A DNA stretch of 64,000 bases from Bdellovibrio sp. ArHS (lineage in GTDB: Bacteria > Bdellovibrionota > Bdellovibrionia > Bdellovibrionales > Bdellovibrionaceae): assembly GCF_000786105.1 (NCBI RefSeq), contig NZ_JTEV01000004.1:39163-103162 (forward strand), read 5' to 3'. Below are positions 52,670-62,032 of the stretch, piece after piece. Numbering within the stretch: the stretch's first letter is position 1; the number at the start of each line of letters is the position of its first letter. A model generated the notes under the pieces. That model saw only the letters and a list, made by a program, of their open reading frames with translations, was not told the origin of the DNA and did no database searches. The position numbers were made by a program, and so were the translations under genes.

Positions 52670-54414
52670 TTTCTTTGACCGACTGGAACACAATTAATTC
52701 GCGAATGATTGCAAAAAGTCTGCAGGAACTGACCTATGAGCAGGTTCTGAATCCGCGGGCATTGGATAAGCGTGATGAAACCACGGTCGGTGCCTATGAA
52801 TTGAAACTGTCATCGGGTGTGCACTATAGTTTTACCGCCTGGCGCGGTGTCTGGACGGATCTGAAGGTGCAGGCGTCCTCGATTTTGCGCAACGGACAAA
52901 GAGTCCCAGACGCGGGTCAGTTTTTTATCGATATACAAAAAGAAACCGGAATGGACGATATCATCCTGGCTAACTTTTTGGAGGAAATGCATAACACACT
53001 TTATGCGGATCTCAATATTTTGCAGAGAAGTCGTCATTTCACGTCCCACCAATTGACCTCTATGAACGGCGAAGAGCTGCAAAGTTTTCTTCAGGGACAC
53101 CCCAAAATTCTTCTGAATAAAGGGCGCATGGGATGGAGTGCCGCAGATCAAGAGCTTTATGGACCGGAGTTTAAAAAGCCGATCCAGTTCATCTGGCTGG
53201 CGGTTGATCGTACTCTGTGCCTGGCGGGATTGGATGAAGACCTTCAGCAAGAAGACCTTCTTAAAGAGTGCATGCAGAACCTGTCGGACTTCAAAAAAGA
53301 GCTTGCGAAAAAGTCTGTAGATGAAGCGAAATATTTTTTCCTGCCGGTTCATCCTTGGCAGTGGGAACGTTACATAAAAATTCAATTCGCCTCATTTCTT
53401 CACTCAGGTCATATTCAGTGTCTGGGATTTTGGGGTGATCACTACGTGCCACAAATCAGCCTGCGCACGTTCTCTAACATTTCTCGTCCCGAAAAGCTGG
53501 ATGTAAAGCTTCCGATTACAATTCTCAATACGTCGGCCATTCGCGGAATTCCGGGAAAATATATGCGACAAGGTCCTGCCTTAAGTCGCGCGCTGACGAA
53601 ACTCTGTCGTGACGACGAGCAATTGGCTTCCGTGTGCGTTCTAGAAGAAAAAGCAGGTCTTTCGGTCACGCATCCTCTTTATCAGAAAGTATCCGCGGCA
53701 CCTTATCGGTACCACGAATTTTTAGGTGTGCTTTGGCGACAAAGTTCGGCGTTTCACCTGCGTCACGATGAAAAAGCCATTTTAGCTGGCAGTTTGTTTC
53801 ATGTTGATGAGAACGGGCAGTCATTAATGGGTGCCTATGTGCAGAGTTCCGGTTTAAGCATGAGCGAGTGGCTGACCTGCTACTTTAAGAACATCGTCAT
53901 TCCTCTTTACCACCTGCAAGTTCGCTACGGTGTTGGGCTTGTAGCTCACGGTCAAAACGTGGTTGTGCGCTTGAAAAATCACACGCCCACGGGAATTTTC
54001 TTAAAGGACTTTCAAGGGGATCTTAGACTCAGTCAGGATTCCAAAGTTCTTTCAGAATTTGATCTTACGCGATTACCGAAACATTATTTGATTCATGATC
54101 TTTTGACTGGTCATTTAGTCACGGTTTTACGATTTATCTCAGAAACCTTGCAAGAGTGCGATATGTACCCGGAAGACGAGTTTTACGCCCTGTTGGGTCA
54201 GTGTCTGCAAAAGTATGGGCAAGACAATGCGGCACTGACGAATGCTCCAGATTTTCAAAGTATTGATCTGTTACAAGAAAAATTCCACCGCGTGTTGGTG
54301 AACAAGGTGCGATTTAAGATTGGGTATGCAGATTCGGCAGAGCGACCGTTGCCTATCTTGGGCGATGACTTGATAAATCCTATTGCCCGGTCTTTGAAAA
54401 AGGTGAGTGTATGA
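52666..54414 (+). CDS. iucC: Aerobactin synthase IucC-like NIS synthetase
   Basis: The 582-residue protein aligns closely with IucC: WNTINSRMIAKSLQELTYEQ at the start, GHPKILLNKGRMGW, LPVHPWQWERY, ISLRTFSNISRPEKLDVKLP, and VGLVAHGQNVVV. IucC adds the second acetyl-hydroxylysine to complete aerobactin. Having both A-type and C-type synthetases implies an asymmetric double-coupled citrate siderophore. It overlaps iucB and iucD by 4 bases. Confidence 0.93.
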   Translation: MISLTDWNTINSRMIAKSLQELTYEQVLNPRALDKRDETTVGAYELKLSSGVHYSFTAWRGVWTDLKVQASSILRNGQRVPDAGQFFIDIQKETGMDDIILANFLEEMHNTLYADLNILQRSRHFTSHQLTSMNGEELQSFLQGHPKILLNKGRMGWSAADQELYGPEFKKPIQFIWLAVDRTLCLAGLDEDLQQEDLLKECMQNLSDFKKELAKKSVDEAKYFFLPVHPWQWERYIKIQFASFLHSGHIQCLGFWGDHYVPQISLRTFSNISRPEKLDVKLPITILNTSAIRGIPGKYMRQGPALSRALTKLCRDDEQLASVCVLEEKAGLSVTHPLYQKVSAAPYRYHEFLGVLWRQSSAFHLRHDEKAILAGSLFHVDENGQSLMGAYVQSSGLSMSEWLTCYFKNIVIPLYHLQVRYGVGLVAHGQNVVVRLKNHTPTGIFLKDFQGDLRLSQDSKVLSEFDLTRLPKHYLIHDLLTGHLVTVLRFISETLQECDMYPEDEFYALLGQCLQKYGQDNAALTNAPDFQSIDLLQEKFHRVLVNKVRFKIGYADSAERPLPILGDDLINPIARSLKKVSV

Positions 54415-55682
54415 ATAAACATTATGACTTAATTGGTCTGGGTATCGGACTTTTCAATCTGAGCGTCGCGGCCCTTTTGCACAAGACCGAGGGAATTAAA
54501 TTCGCCTTCTTTGATCGCAAACACCGCTTTGACTGGCACTCGGAAATCATGTTTGCCGATTCAGAAATGCAAACATCTTATTTGAAAGATCTGGTGACCG
54601 GGGCCGATCCGACCAATCCGTTTTCCTTTATGAACTATTTGGTGCAAAACGGTCTGTACTATTCCTTTATCAATACGAACCGCAAGGCCATCACACGGCG
54701 CGAATTTGAGATGTACTGTCAGTGGGCCAGTGAAAGAATGCCAGAGCATTTACACTTCAATAGCGAAATTCAATCCGTGCGCTATGACGGGGAAAAATTC
54801 ATTTTACAAATCAATGGGGATACCTACACCGCCAATCATATCTGTATTGGCACGGGCCTAGCGCCGCACCTGCCGGATTTTGCCAAAGAGTTTGAGGGGC
54901 CCGAAGTGTTCCACGCCAAGTCCAGCTACCTTAAAGTTTTGGATGCCACTAACAAAGATGTTGTGGTGGTCGGTGGCGGACAGACGGGGCTTGAGGTTTT
55001 TCGCAACTGCCTGCAGGGAAAATGGGGTTCGCCGAAAAGTCTTAAGCTGATTGCCAGTCGCCCCAATCTTGAGCCCTTGGATAATTCACCTTTTGTGAAT
55101 GAATACTTTGCGCCGTCTTATGTGCGGGACTTCTTACAACTGGATCAGTCCTTGAAAGATCCCATCGTAAAACATCAAAAGCTTGCCAGCGATGGCAATA
55201 CACCAGAGTACCTCGAGACATTATATCGCGATCTTTATCAGTTAAAGCATGTCTGGAAAGACCCTCGTGAAATTCAGATTCTTCCGTATCGTCGGGTGAC
55301 AGGTCTGCAAAAGTGGGCGGATCGTTTTAAATTGACCATTAAGAACGGCTTCAATCAAACGGAAGAGACAACGGGTGCCGATACGGTCATTTTAAGCACA
55401 GGGTTCCGAGTGAATATTCCCCCCATCATTGAACCTTTGCATGACCTGATTCATTTTGATCAGGACGGTCGCTTTCAGATGAATGAAAACTTCCAAATTT
55501 CTTGGCAAGGGTCTCAGAAAAATAAGATCTACGCTTTGAATTTCAGTCGTCACGGTCATGGCATCTCTGAGCCGCAGACCAGTTTGATGGCGTGGCGGTC
55601 CGCGAAGATCATTAACGACTTAATGCAAAAAGAAGTTTTTCCCATTCATCGAGCGGTTCCTAATTTTACGACTTACATTTAG
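54411..55682 (+). CDS. iucD: L-lysine N6-monooxygenase IucD-like
   Basis: The 423-residue flavoenzyme has YDLIGLGIGLFNLSVAALLH for FAD, MQTSYLKDLVTGADPTNPFSF typical of N-hydroxylating monooxygenases, VVVVGGGQTGLEVF for NADPH, and HGISEPQTSLMAWRSAKII at the end as in IucD. It hydroxylates the side-chain amine of lysine, the first committed step. The overall match is closer to lysine (IucD) than ornithine (PvdA) enzymes, judged by eye. The receptor gene follows after 8 bases. Confidence 0.92.
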   Translation: MNKHYDLIGLGIGLFNLSVAALLHKTEGIKFAFFDRKHRFDWHSEIMFADSEMQTSYLKDLVTGADPTNPFSFMNYLVQNGLYYSFINTNRKAITRREFEMYCQWASERMPEHLHFNSEIQSVRYDGEKFILQINGDTYTANHICIGTGLAPHLPDFAKEFEGPEVFHAKSSYLKVLDATNKDVVVVGGGQTGLEVFRNCLQGKWGSPKSLKLIASRPNLEPLDNSPFVNEYFAPSYVRDFLQLDQSLKDPIVKHQKLASDGNTPEYLETLYRDLYQLKHVWKDPREIQILPYRRVTGLQKWADRFKLTIKNGFNQTEETTGADTVILSTGFRVNIPPIIEPLHDLIHFDQDGRFQMNENFQISWQGSQKNKIYALNFSRHGHGISEPQTSLMAWRSAKIINDLMQKEVFPIHRAVPNFTTYI

Positions 55683-55690
55683 GTGAACAT

Positions 55691-57799
55691 ATGAAGAGCA
55701 TTGTATTTATATTGCTATTAATTCCAACTGTGGGCCGGGCTCAAGAAGAGTCTCAGCCAAGCCAGATTGAAAGTATCCAAGTTCAAGGTCATAAGGAAAA
55801 CAAGACTTATCAGGAAAGCGCTGAAAGTATTTCCGTTCTGAAAAGCAATGAAGTCGATGCCCCGGTGCAAAAGGAATCCTTGCAGGTCATCAATGCTTCT
55901 CCGAATGTCACGGTGAACAAGAATGATGATAGCTTCAGTATTCGTGGTATTAACAATACCGGTGTGACGGGGTTTCAGAAGGATAATTTGTCTTCGGTCC
56001 TGATCGACAACGTGTTTCAGACCGACTTGGCCATCAAAGCCGGAAGCTTTGAATTGTGGGACACCGACCAGTTGGAACTTTACCGGGGACCACAGTCTAC
56101 GACTCAGGGAGTGAACTCTTTGGCCGGAAGTATTTTGTTGTTTCATAATAAGCCCACGGCAGACAATGAAGTGATGGGACGTTTGGGATACGGCAGCTAC
56201 AATCGTTTGAATCTTTCTCTTTTGGGAAATACTGCGTGGCTTGAAGGCGCTCTGAAAGGTCGGATTTCATACAATCATGATCAAGACGATGGATTTATCA
56301 AGAATCTTGCGACCAATAATTCCAAGTGGGGGAAGAAATCCAAAAAGGCGCTGACGCTGGATCTGGTTTACGATCTGAATGCCACGGACTTTTTGCGTTG
56401 GAATAGTAAACTTTTTCAGAATGAAACCGGGGGAAACTATGTGCAAAGTTCCAACCCCTTTGACTATGAAGTCGATGAAGACGTGGATTCTGACAGCAAG
56501 ACCACCAATCAGCAGACCTCGTTAACATATTCAAAACAAATCAACGAGTCTTGGCGTAATGAGGCGGTGGTGGCTTTTTCTTTGGCCCACAACGATGAAA
56601 CCAGTGATGCCGATGGAACTCGCAACCCCACAGCCGGAGTCAGAACCGAAGAGCACCAAGACCGTTTCGTGAGTTTTGAAAACTTACTGAAATACCAAAG
56701 CGGCTCGGTGAAAAATGTTCTGGGCTTCCACGCTCATGATTATTATCTGAACGACCGGGCTCATTTTAATATTCTTTATCCGGTTTCTGCGGGCGTTTAC
56801 ACGCCCGTTGACTCGACTCAGGAAACGGAAAAGTATCGCACGGTTTTCGCCTTGTTCGATTCCTATCTTTGGAAGTTCACTTCCACCCAATCCTTAAATC
56901 TGGGATTGCGCTACGAGTATGTTAAAAATAAGTATGGCGCGACAGTCACAGCGAAACGAACCCAGAATCTGGGCGGTGGAGTCAACGCCGCTATCGATAA
57001 CTACTTAAACAGCGTATCGGGAAGTTACGAAGACACGAACGACAATTCGATCCTGCTGCCCAAAGCCGCTTACACCGTGACCAACGGCGCCCATAGCTAC
57101 AGCGGCTCTTATTCCGAGGGCTATCGCACGGGAGGCTTAAGCATCAATCGCAAGCGCGCCAAAGTCGACTCGTATGACCCGGAAAAAACCAGCAACTATG
57201 AGCTGTCTTACAAGTGGAGTGAGTCATTTGGTACCTTAAGTTCGAACGTGTTTTATACAGACTGGAAGGATCAACAGGTTCAGATCCAGCTTTCAAATGA
57301 TATTTTCGACACCCAGGTTGTGAATGCCGCATCCTCGGAAGTGTATGGCGCAGAAGTGGAACTGCAGATGCAGCCCGTGTCTCGCCATCAGTTCACGGTG
57401 GGTGCTGGATATGTGAAGACGCGCTTTAAAGACTTCGTCAGTGGAAGTAAAGATTATTCTGGAAATGAATTTCCCTTTGCGCCCAATTGGACGGGGAAGA
57501 TTCATTACCTCTATCACGTAAATTCCGAGTGGACGGCCACTAGCACCGTTCGCTATTTGGGAACCTCTTATGGGAATGCCGAAAATACGCTGGATTCCCC
57601 TGAGCAATTCTATTGGGATGCGTCTGTTCAATACGCTATGAATGCCTGGAATATGGGAATAGATTTTTATGTCCGAAATCTTCTGAATTCTCAGTACGTG
57701 ATTTATGATCGAACTTCTTCGATTGGTGGGCAGACGGTGAACTATAAGCAGGTGAATTCGCCTCAAGAACTCGGGGTGACGCTTTCTTGGTATCTCTAG
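55691..57799 (+). CDS. TonB-dependent outer-membrane siderophore receptor
   Basis: The 702-residue protein has a signal peptide ending GRA, a TonB-box-like ESIQVQG (near residue 29), a plug with SFSIRGINNTGVTG and LELYRGPQSTTQGVNSLAG, and a barrel of about 22 strands ending GVTLSWYL. It should import the ferric siderophore made by the genes upstream. Its position corresponds to iutA, but the plug sequence does not look like IutA, so receptor and ligand pairing is unproven. Confidence 0.92.
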   Translation: MKSIVFILLLIPTVGRAQEESQPSQIESIQVQGHKENKTYQESAESISVLKSNEVDAPVQKESLQVINASPNVTVNKNDDSFSIRGINNTGVTGFQKDNLSSVLIDNVFQTDLAIKAGSFELWDTDQLELYRGPQSTTQGVNSLAGSILLFHNKPTADNEVMGRLGYGSYNRLNLSLLGNTAWLEGALKGRISYNHDQDDGFIKNLATNNSKWGKKSKKALTLDLVYDLNATDFLRWNSKLFQNETGGNYVQSSNPFDYEVDEDVDSDSKTTNQQTSLTYSKQINESWRNEAVVAFSLAHNDETSDADGTRNPTAGVRTEEHQDRFVSFENLLKYQSGSVKNVLGFHAHDYYLNDRAHFNILYPVSAGVYTPVDSTQETEKYRTVFALFDSYLWKFTSTQSLNLGLRYEYVKNKYGATVTAKRTQNLGGGVNAAIDNYLNSVSGSYEDTNDNSILLPKAAYTVTNGAHSYSGSYSEGYRTGGLSINRKRAKVDSYDPEKTSNYELSYKWSESFGTLSSNVFYTDWKDQQVQIQLSNDIFDTQVVNAASSEVYGAEVELQMQPVSRHQFTVGAGYVKTRFKDFVSGSKDYSGNEFPFAPNWTGKIHYLYHVNSEWTATSTVRYLGTSYGNAENTLDSPEQFYWDASVQYAMNAWNMGIDFYVRNLLNSQYVIYDRTSSIGGQTVNYKQVNSPQELGVTLSWYL

Positions 57800-57825
57800 G
57801 AACTGGGGCTGGTTCGGCAGGACCT

Positions 57826-58584
57826 TTATTGTTTATTGCGCAGGTCACGCAGATAGGCAAACTGTTGCACACTCCGAGCCAGCAAAAATGGATTCACTTT
57901 TTTCTCGATGAAAAGTTTTAAGGGAACGCTGGGTAAATCCAGACCTCGTCGGTTGGTCAGTTCGTTCTCATACATTTCCAAATCCTCGTCGTCGCCCGTG
58001 ATCGGCGAGTCGTCGAGGCTCGACAGCATTTTACAGAATTGCAGGTTGGCTTCGGTGTATTCATGCGTGCAATAAATCAGCGTTTCTTCCGGCAAGGCTT
58101 TGATGCGTTGAAGGCTGCCGTACATCTGATCGTAAGTGCCCTCAAACAATCGGCCACAACCTAAGCCAAAAACAACATCGCCCGAAAAAAGCCATTTTTT
58201 CTCGGCACACCAGTAGGCCACGTGTCCCAGAGTGTGACCGGGCAATTCAAAGACCGAGAAGGAAAATCTGCCCACGTTAAGGGTGTCGCCTTCCTGCACG
58301 TAAGTTGTCGCATAAGGAATTTGATTTTTATTTTTAAGTGGGGCAAAGATCGGCGCATTGAAAGATCTTGCGACAGCTTTAACGCCGCCTACATGATCGT
58401 TGTGATGATGGGTTAATAGAACACCGCTGAGTTGTATGTTGCGGTCCTTTAAAAATCGCAGCACGGGTTCCGCATCGCCAGGATCGACCACCACGGCTTG
58501 GCCCTGGTCTTCGTCAATCAGGACAAAGACGTAGTTATCTTCGAAAATAGGGACGAGTTCGACTCGCAAGAGGCCCGAATTCAT
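57826..58584 (-). CDS. gloB: Hydroxyacylglutathione hydrolase (glyoxalase II type)
   Basis: The 252-residue metallo-beta-lactamase-fold enzyme has VLLTHHHNDHVGG (metal ligands), LPGHTLGHVAYW, FSGDVVFGLGCGRLFEG, and IYCTHEYTEANLQF, all features of glyoxalase II. It hydrolyses lactoylglutathione to lactate. It converges on the siderophore receptor gene with a 26-base gap and is not obviously linked to iron use. Confidence 0.93.
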   Translation of the reverse strand: MNSGLLRVELVPIFEDNYVFVLIDEDQGQAVVVDPGDAEPVLRFLKDRNIQLSGVLLTHHHNDHVGGVKAVARSFNAPIFAPLKNKNQIPYATTYVQEGDTLNVGRFSFSVFELPGHTLGHVAYWCAEKKWLFSGDVVFGLGCGRLFEGTYDQMYGSLQRIKALPEETLIYCTHEYTEANLQFCKMLSSLDDSPITGDDEDLEMYENELTNRRGLDLPSVPLKLFIEKKVNPFLLARSVQQFAYLRDLRNKQ

Positions 58585-58695
58585 GCCTTTTATTGTCCAT
58601 TTTATTTAAAAGGACTTCAAGACCTAGGTGAGATTGATTAATAACAATAACTGGCCTTGGAGGTCGCCGCACTTCCCACTAAAATAAGGCTTCCT

Positions 58696-59133
58696 ATGAA
58701 AATAAAAGTAGAACTCGAAGGCCGAGACTTAATTGAAGTGGACTGTGAAGGTGAAGATCTTCAACATCCGGGAACTGTGAAAAAAGTTTCAATTCTGGGC
58801 TGTGCGGAATTCATGGGAATGATGCAGACGATGCGCCGTCATTTTGGCAATGATCTTAGCAAGTGGCCGCTCCCGGAAGGACATGATCATTCCAGTCTTT
58901 TACTAAAAGAAATGATTCTTAAATTACGGGGAGAATGGCATTTTCCCTATGCAGACGAAGAACTATGTCACTGCCGTAGCGTGCCGGCGCATACCGTGGA
59001 TCAGGCCGTTGTTGCGGGCGCACACACTCCTGAAGTCGTCACTCGGCAAACTGCCGCAAGTTCGAATTGTGGAACCTGCCGTCCTGATGTGCAAAAAATA
59101 ATCGACTATCGTTTGGGAAAAAAGACAGCTTAG
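58696..59133 (+). CDS. BFD-type [2Fe-2S] protein with N-terminal extension
   Basis: The start at 58696 (MKIKVELEGRDLIEV) has AAGG upstream; the longer frame lacks support. Of 145 residues, the first about 90 form an alpha/beta domain of unknown family (VKKVSILGCAEFMGMM). Residues about 93-140 are a BFD-like domain with ELCHCRSVPAHTVDQAV and SSNCGTCRPDV, giving the four Cys. BFD domains bind [2Fe-2S] clusters in iron release or nitrite-reductase-type enzymes. It is tail to tail with a second BFD gene, with a 4-base overlap. Confidence 0.82.
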   Translation: MKIKVELEGRDLIEVDCEGEDLQHPGTVKKVSILGCAEFMGMMQTMRRHFGNDLSKWPLPEGHDHSSLLLKEMILKLRGEWHFPYADEELCHCRSVPAHTVDQAVVAGAHTPEVVTRQTAASSNCGTCRPDVQKIIDYRLGKKTA

Positions 59134-59387
59134 TCTTTTTTCGGGCCAGGAATTTTTCCGGAAAGATCCTCAGTTATTTTATCGGGGAAAGTACCGGTTT
59201 TTAAATAATGCTCTAAAAGAGGGCCTAGTTTGCGACGGCAGGATCCGCCACAAGGGCCGACACCCGCCGAGGTGGAGTCAAAGATGTCATTCAAAGTATG
59301 CGCCCCATTGCGGATGGCTTCCTCAATGGTTTCCCGGCTGATATTGTTGCAGCGACAGATGATTTCGCTTTTCTTTTTAGCGCCCAT
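59130..59387 (-). CDS. Small BFD-type [2Fe-2S] protein
   Basis: The 85-residue protein is essentially one BFD domain: SEIICRCNNISRETIEEAI and GPCGGSCRRKLGPLLEHYL provide four Cys in the CxC...CxxxC pattern. Bacterioferritin-associated ferredoxin mobilises stored iron, which fits a place next to the siderophore locus. No bacterioferritin gene is in the window. A forward-strand frame over the same bases is a shadow. Confidence 0.85.
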   Translation of the reverse strand: MGAKKKSEIICRCNNISRETIEEAIRNGAHTLNDIFDSTSAGVGPCGGSCRRKLGPLLEHYLKTGTFPDKITEDLSGKIPGPKKD

Positions 59388-59515
59388 CTCACGATTGTAA
59401 TGCCGCGCAATGCAAAAAGGTACGGTCTGCTGGTCATAAGTGCAGTGCGTTATATTACATTGATAAGTCCAGGAGAATCCTGTAAAACAAGTGTCCTTCT
59501 AACAACGGAGAAGAA

Positions 59516-60004
59516 ATGGCCACTAATACAACTGATAAACTTCCCATGACTATTCGCGGAAAAGCGATGCTTGAGGCCGAACTCAAGAAACTTCTGTTGG
59601 AAGAAAGACCCTCTGTAATTCGCGCTATCGAAGAGGCTCGTGCTCAAGGGGACATCTCTGAGAACGCGGAATACGAATCTGCCAAAGAGCGCCAAGCTAT
59701 GATCGAAGGCCGTATTGCTGAAATCCAAGGCAAATTGGCGGGTGCGGAAGTCATTGATACGTCGCTCATCAAAGCAGACCGCATTGTCTTCGGTGCTGTT
59801 GTTGAGATCGTGGACACTGAGTCTGAAGAAAAATTCACCTACCAAATCGTAGGTGTGGACGAATCTGATGTCAAAGCAGGTTTGATCTCTATTCTTTCAC
59901 CTTTGGCTCGCGCCCTTATCGGCAAACGCGTGGGTGACACGGTGACAGTACAAAGCCCTAAGGGCGATAAGGAATTCGAAGTCCTTAAGTTCCATTATAA
60001 GTAA
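59516..60004 (+). CDS. greA: Transcription elongation factor GreA
   Basis: The 162-residue protein has the N-terminal coiled coil (KAMLEAELKKLLLEERPSVI, ARAQGDISENAEYESAKERQA) with acidic tip and the C-terminal FKBP-like domain ending GDKEFEVLKFHY. It rescues paused RNA polymerase by stimulating cleavage of backtracked RNA. ACGGAGAAGAA precedes the ATG. Confidence 0.97.
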   Translation: MATNTTDKLPMTIRGKAMLEAELKKLLLEERPSVIRAIEEARAQGDISENAEYESAKERQAMIEGRIAEIQGKLAGAEVIDTSLIKADRIVFGAVVEIVDTESEEKFTYQIVGVDESDVKAGLISILSPLARALIGKRVGDTVTVQSPKGDKEFEVLKFHYK

Positions 60005-60055
60005 TTTTTTTTGAAAAGACATTGTCGGTCCATGGCCTCCAAGAGACAATAGGTC

Positions 60056-62032
60056 ATGGACTCGCGCAAAAGCTCTTACGCTCGCTCAAATTCAGACAAA
60101 CATCTTATTGCAGAACAACCTGGAATGGCGATTCTCGTCTCGGGTTTTCTATTGGCGTTTTTTATCGGTTATACGACGAAATCGCTGCTGTCTCCTGCTC
60201 GAGTCGCGGCGCGAATTGAGAAGGCGGCCAGTCACATCCACAAGGATGTCAAAGTCAGTTTTAATTCCGCACATTTCAGTCTGTCCGATGGCGTTCTTCC
60301 GCGTATTGCCGTGGTGATCACGGGGGTGCGCATGGAATCGACAAAAGAGTGCTGGGGAGCCCCGCTTTTGGAAGTCGATGAATTGCGTCTGCCATTTTCC
60401 TTCCTCAATGTCCTTCGTGGGCGAGGACCGGTAAGAAATATCGAAGCGAATTTGGTGCAATTAAGTGTGCGAGGAAATATTAAAGACTGTGCGAATGAAA
60501 ACTCGGAACCGTCGTCAGCGGGAGGTTCAGAGGAGCCAGCGCCCCTGGTGACACTGACACCGTCAGAGCCCTCCAATAAATATCGCAATGACGTCACCGG
60601 CGTATATATTCAGAAATTGCGCATCACCTCAGAAAAGTATCCGCAGTATTTCTCTGAGCTTTTAAACTTCGCGGTCAAAGTGAAGTCCTTCGAACCGCGC
60701 GTGATCGAACTGACCGCTAAAAGTCATCTTTTAAAAGATGAGCAGGTGGGGGATTATCTTTCGCACGCCAATCTTTACATGCAGTACAAGGAAAGTCCTG
60801 AGCCCGTCGTACAGACTCATTTTTTTGGCAATTGGCGTGAAGGTCATTACAGTCTGATTGCCAATTACACTTTGGATGACCGCATGTTGGCGGTGGAATC
60901 GGATCTTAAACACATTCCCCTGAGTCAGATTCTCGGGATTCTGCAAAAGTACAACCTCGCTTCGAAAGATCTTAACGGACGGCAAGTCTGGATTTCTTCA
61001 AAAGCGCGTATGGTCGGGGCTGTCGACAACTTGTATAAGATCCCCCTCGAGGTTCGTGATCTTCGTTTGGAAGGAGATCTTGGCGAAATGCGTGTTGATA
61101 AAATTGATATCACCGCCCTTGAACCCTTAAAGTATTCCCCCATTATGGTCGACGTGAAACGTCTGGATGTCGCGAAACTTCTGGTTTTGTTGAACCGTCC
61201 TAAAGACACCAGTGTGCTTGGGGAACTGGGCAGCTTCACGGGGCGAGCGGAAATTCAATCTGATCGTAAAATGAAGATGTCCGGCGAACACCGCGGGTTG
61301 GAGTTTGTTTTTTCTAATAAAGGTCAGCGTGTCACTCAAGTCATCGAAAACATGGTCGGGGATATCACGCTGGACGGTGATCTTTGGAATTTCCAAGTGA
61401 AACGAGTTGAGCCCCGAGGCGGCGTTTTTATCGGCGACATTAAGGTCAAGGCCGACCGCGATTTCCGTCAGGTCGAGATCAAAGCGGGTGTTGATGAAAT
61501 TTCCTTTGCGGCGCCCGTTCAGAACCTAATGACGAATGGCGGAGACATCGGGCTGATCAGTATTGATGGGGATATTCGTCTGAAGGAAGGACAACTGGAT
61601 TATCTGAAGGGCCTTGTTCGTGTTGAAGCCATGAATGTGGAAGGCATGCAGTTTAATAAAACTAAGGCCTCTTTGGATTGGGCGCGGGGCGAAGTTCTGC
61701 TGAATGCCCAAGTTCGGTCTTTGAAAATGAACGATGCCTCTGCGGGAGCGCCGATCTTTAAACAGGTGACGGAAGCTTCCTGGTGGAACCAAAACTCTTT
61801 GAATATGTCCAGTCTGACGGGACAGTTTCAGTTCAAGAATTTGAAAAATCTTGAGTGGAAGAACTTCCAGGCACAAGTTGGAAAAAACGGGCGGTTATTG
61901 ACCGACGGCTCTTGGGATGAGCAGGGACGGCTGAAGGGACAGGTGCACACGCGCGACGGTAAAAATCATCGTCGTTGGGTCATCGAGGGAACTCGTGAGG
62001 CTCCAGCGTTCAGTGAAGATAAGAGGAAGTGA
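60056..62032 (+). CDS. AsmA-like envelope protein (658 aa)
   Basis: After a short basic cytoplasmic tail, residues about 24-44 form one membrane anchor (AILVSGFLLAFFIGYTT). The remaining 610 residues are beta-rich periplasmic sequence of AsmA/DUF748 type (SHIHKDVKVSFNSAHFSLSDG, GDIGLISIDGDIRLKEGQLD). Such proteins may bridge the envelope to move lipids. It is larger than, but similar in style to, the protein at 13000-14052. Its stop overlaps the start of the GDPD gene (TGATG). Confidence 0.78.
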   Translation: MDSRKSSYARSNSDKHLIAEQPGMAILVSGFLLAFFIGYTTKSLLSPARVAARIEKAASHIHKDVKVSFNSAHFSLSDGVLPRIAVVITGVRMESTKECWGAPLLEVDELRLPFSFLNVLRGRGPVRNIEANLVQLSVRGNIKDCANENSEPSSAGGSEEPAPLVTLTPSEPSNKYRNDVTGVYIQKLRITSEKYPQYFSELLNFAVKVKSFEPRVIELTAKSHLLKDEQVGDYLSHANLYMQYKESPEPVVQTHFFGNWREGHYSLIANYTLDDRMLAVESDLKHIPLSQILGILQKYNLASKDLNGRQVWISSKARMVGAVDNLYKIPLEVRDLRLEGDLGEMRVDKIDITALEPLKYSPIMVDVKRLDVAKLLVLLNRPKDTSVLGELGSFTGRAEIQSDRKMKMSGEHRGLEFVFSNKGQRVTQVIENMVGDITLDGDLWNFQVKRVEPRGGVFIGDIKVKADRDFRQVEIKAGVDEISFAAPVQNLMTNGGDIGLISIDGDIRLKEGQLDYLKGLVRVEAMNVEGMQFNKTKASLDWARGEVLLNAQVRSLKMNDASAGAPIFKQVTEASWWNQNSLNMSSLTGQFQFKNLKNLEWKNFQAQVGKNGRLLTDGSWDEQGRLKGQVHTRDGKNHRRWVIEGTREAPAFSEDKRK

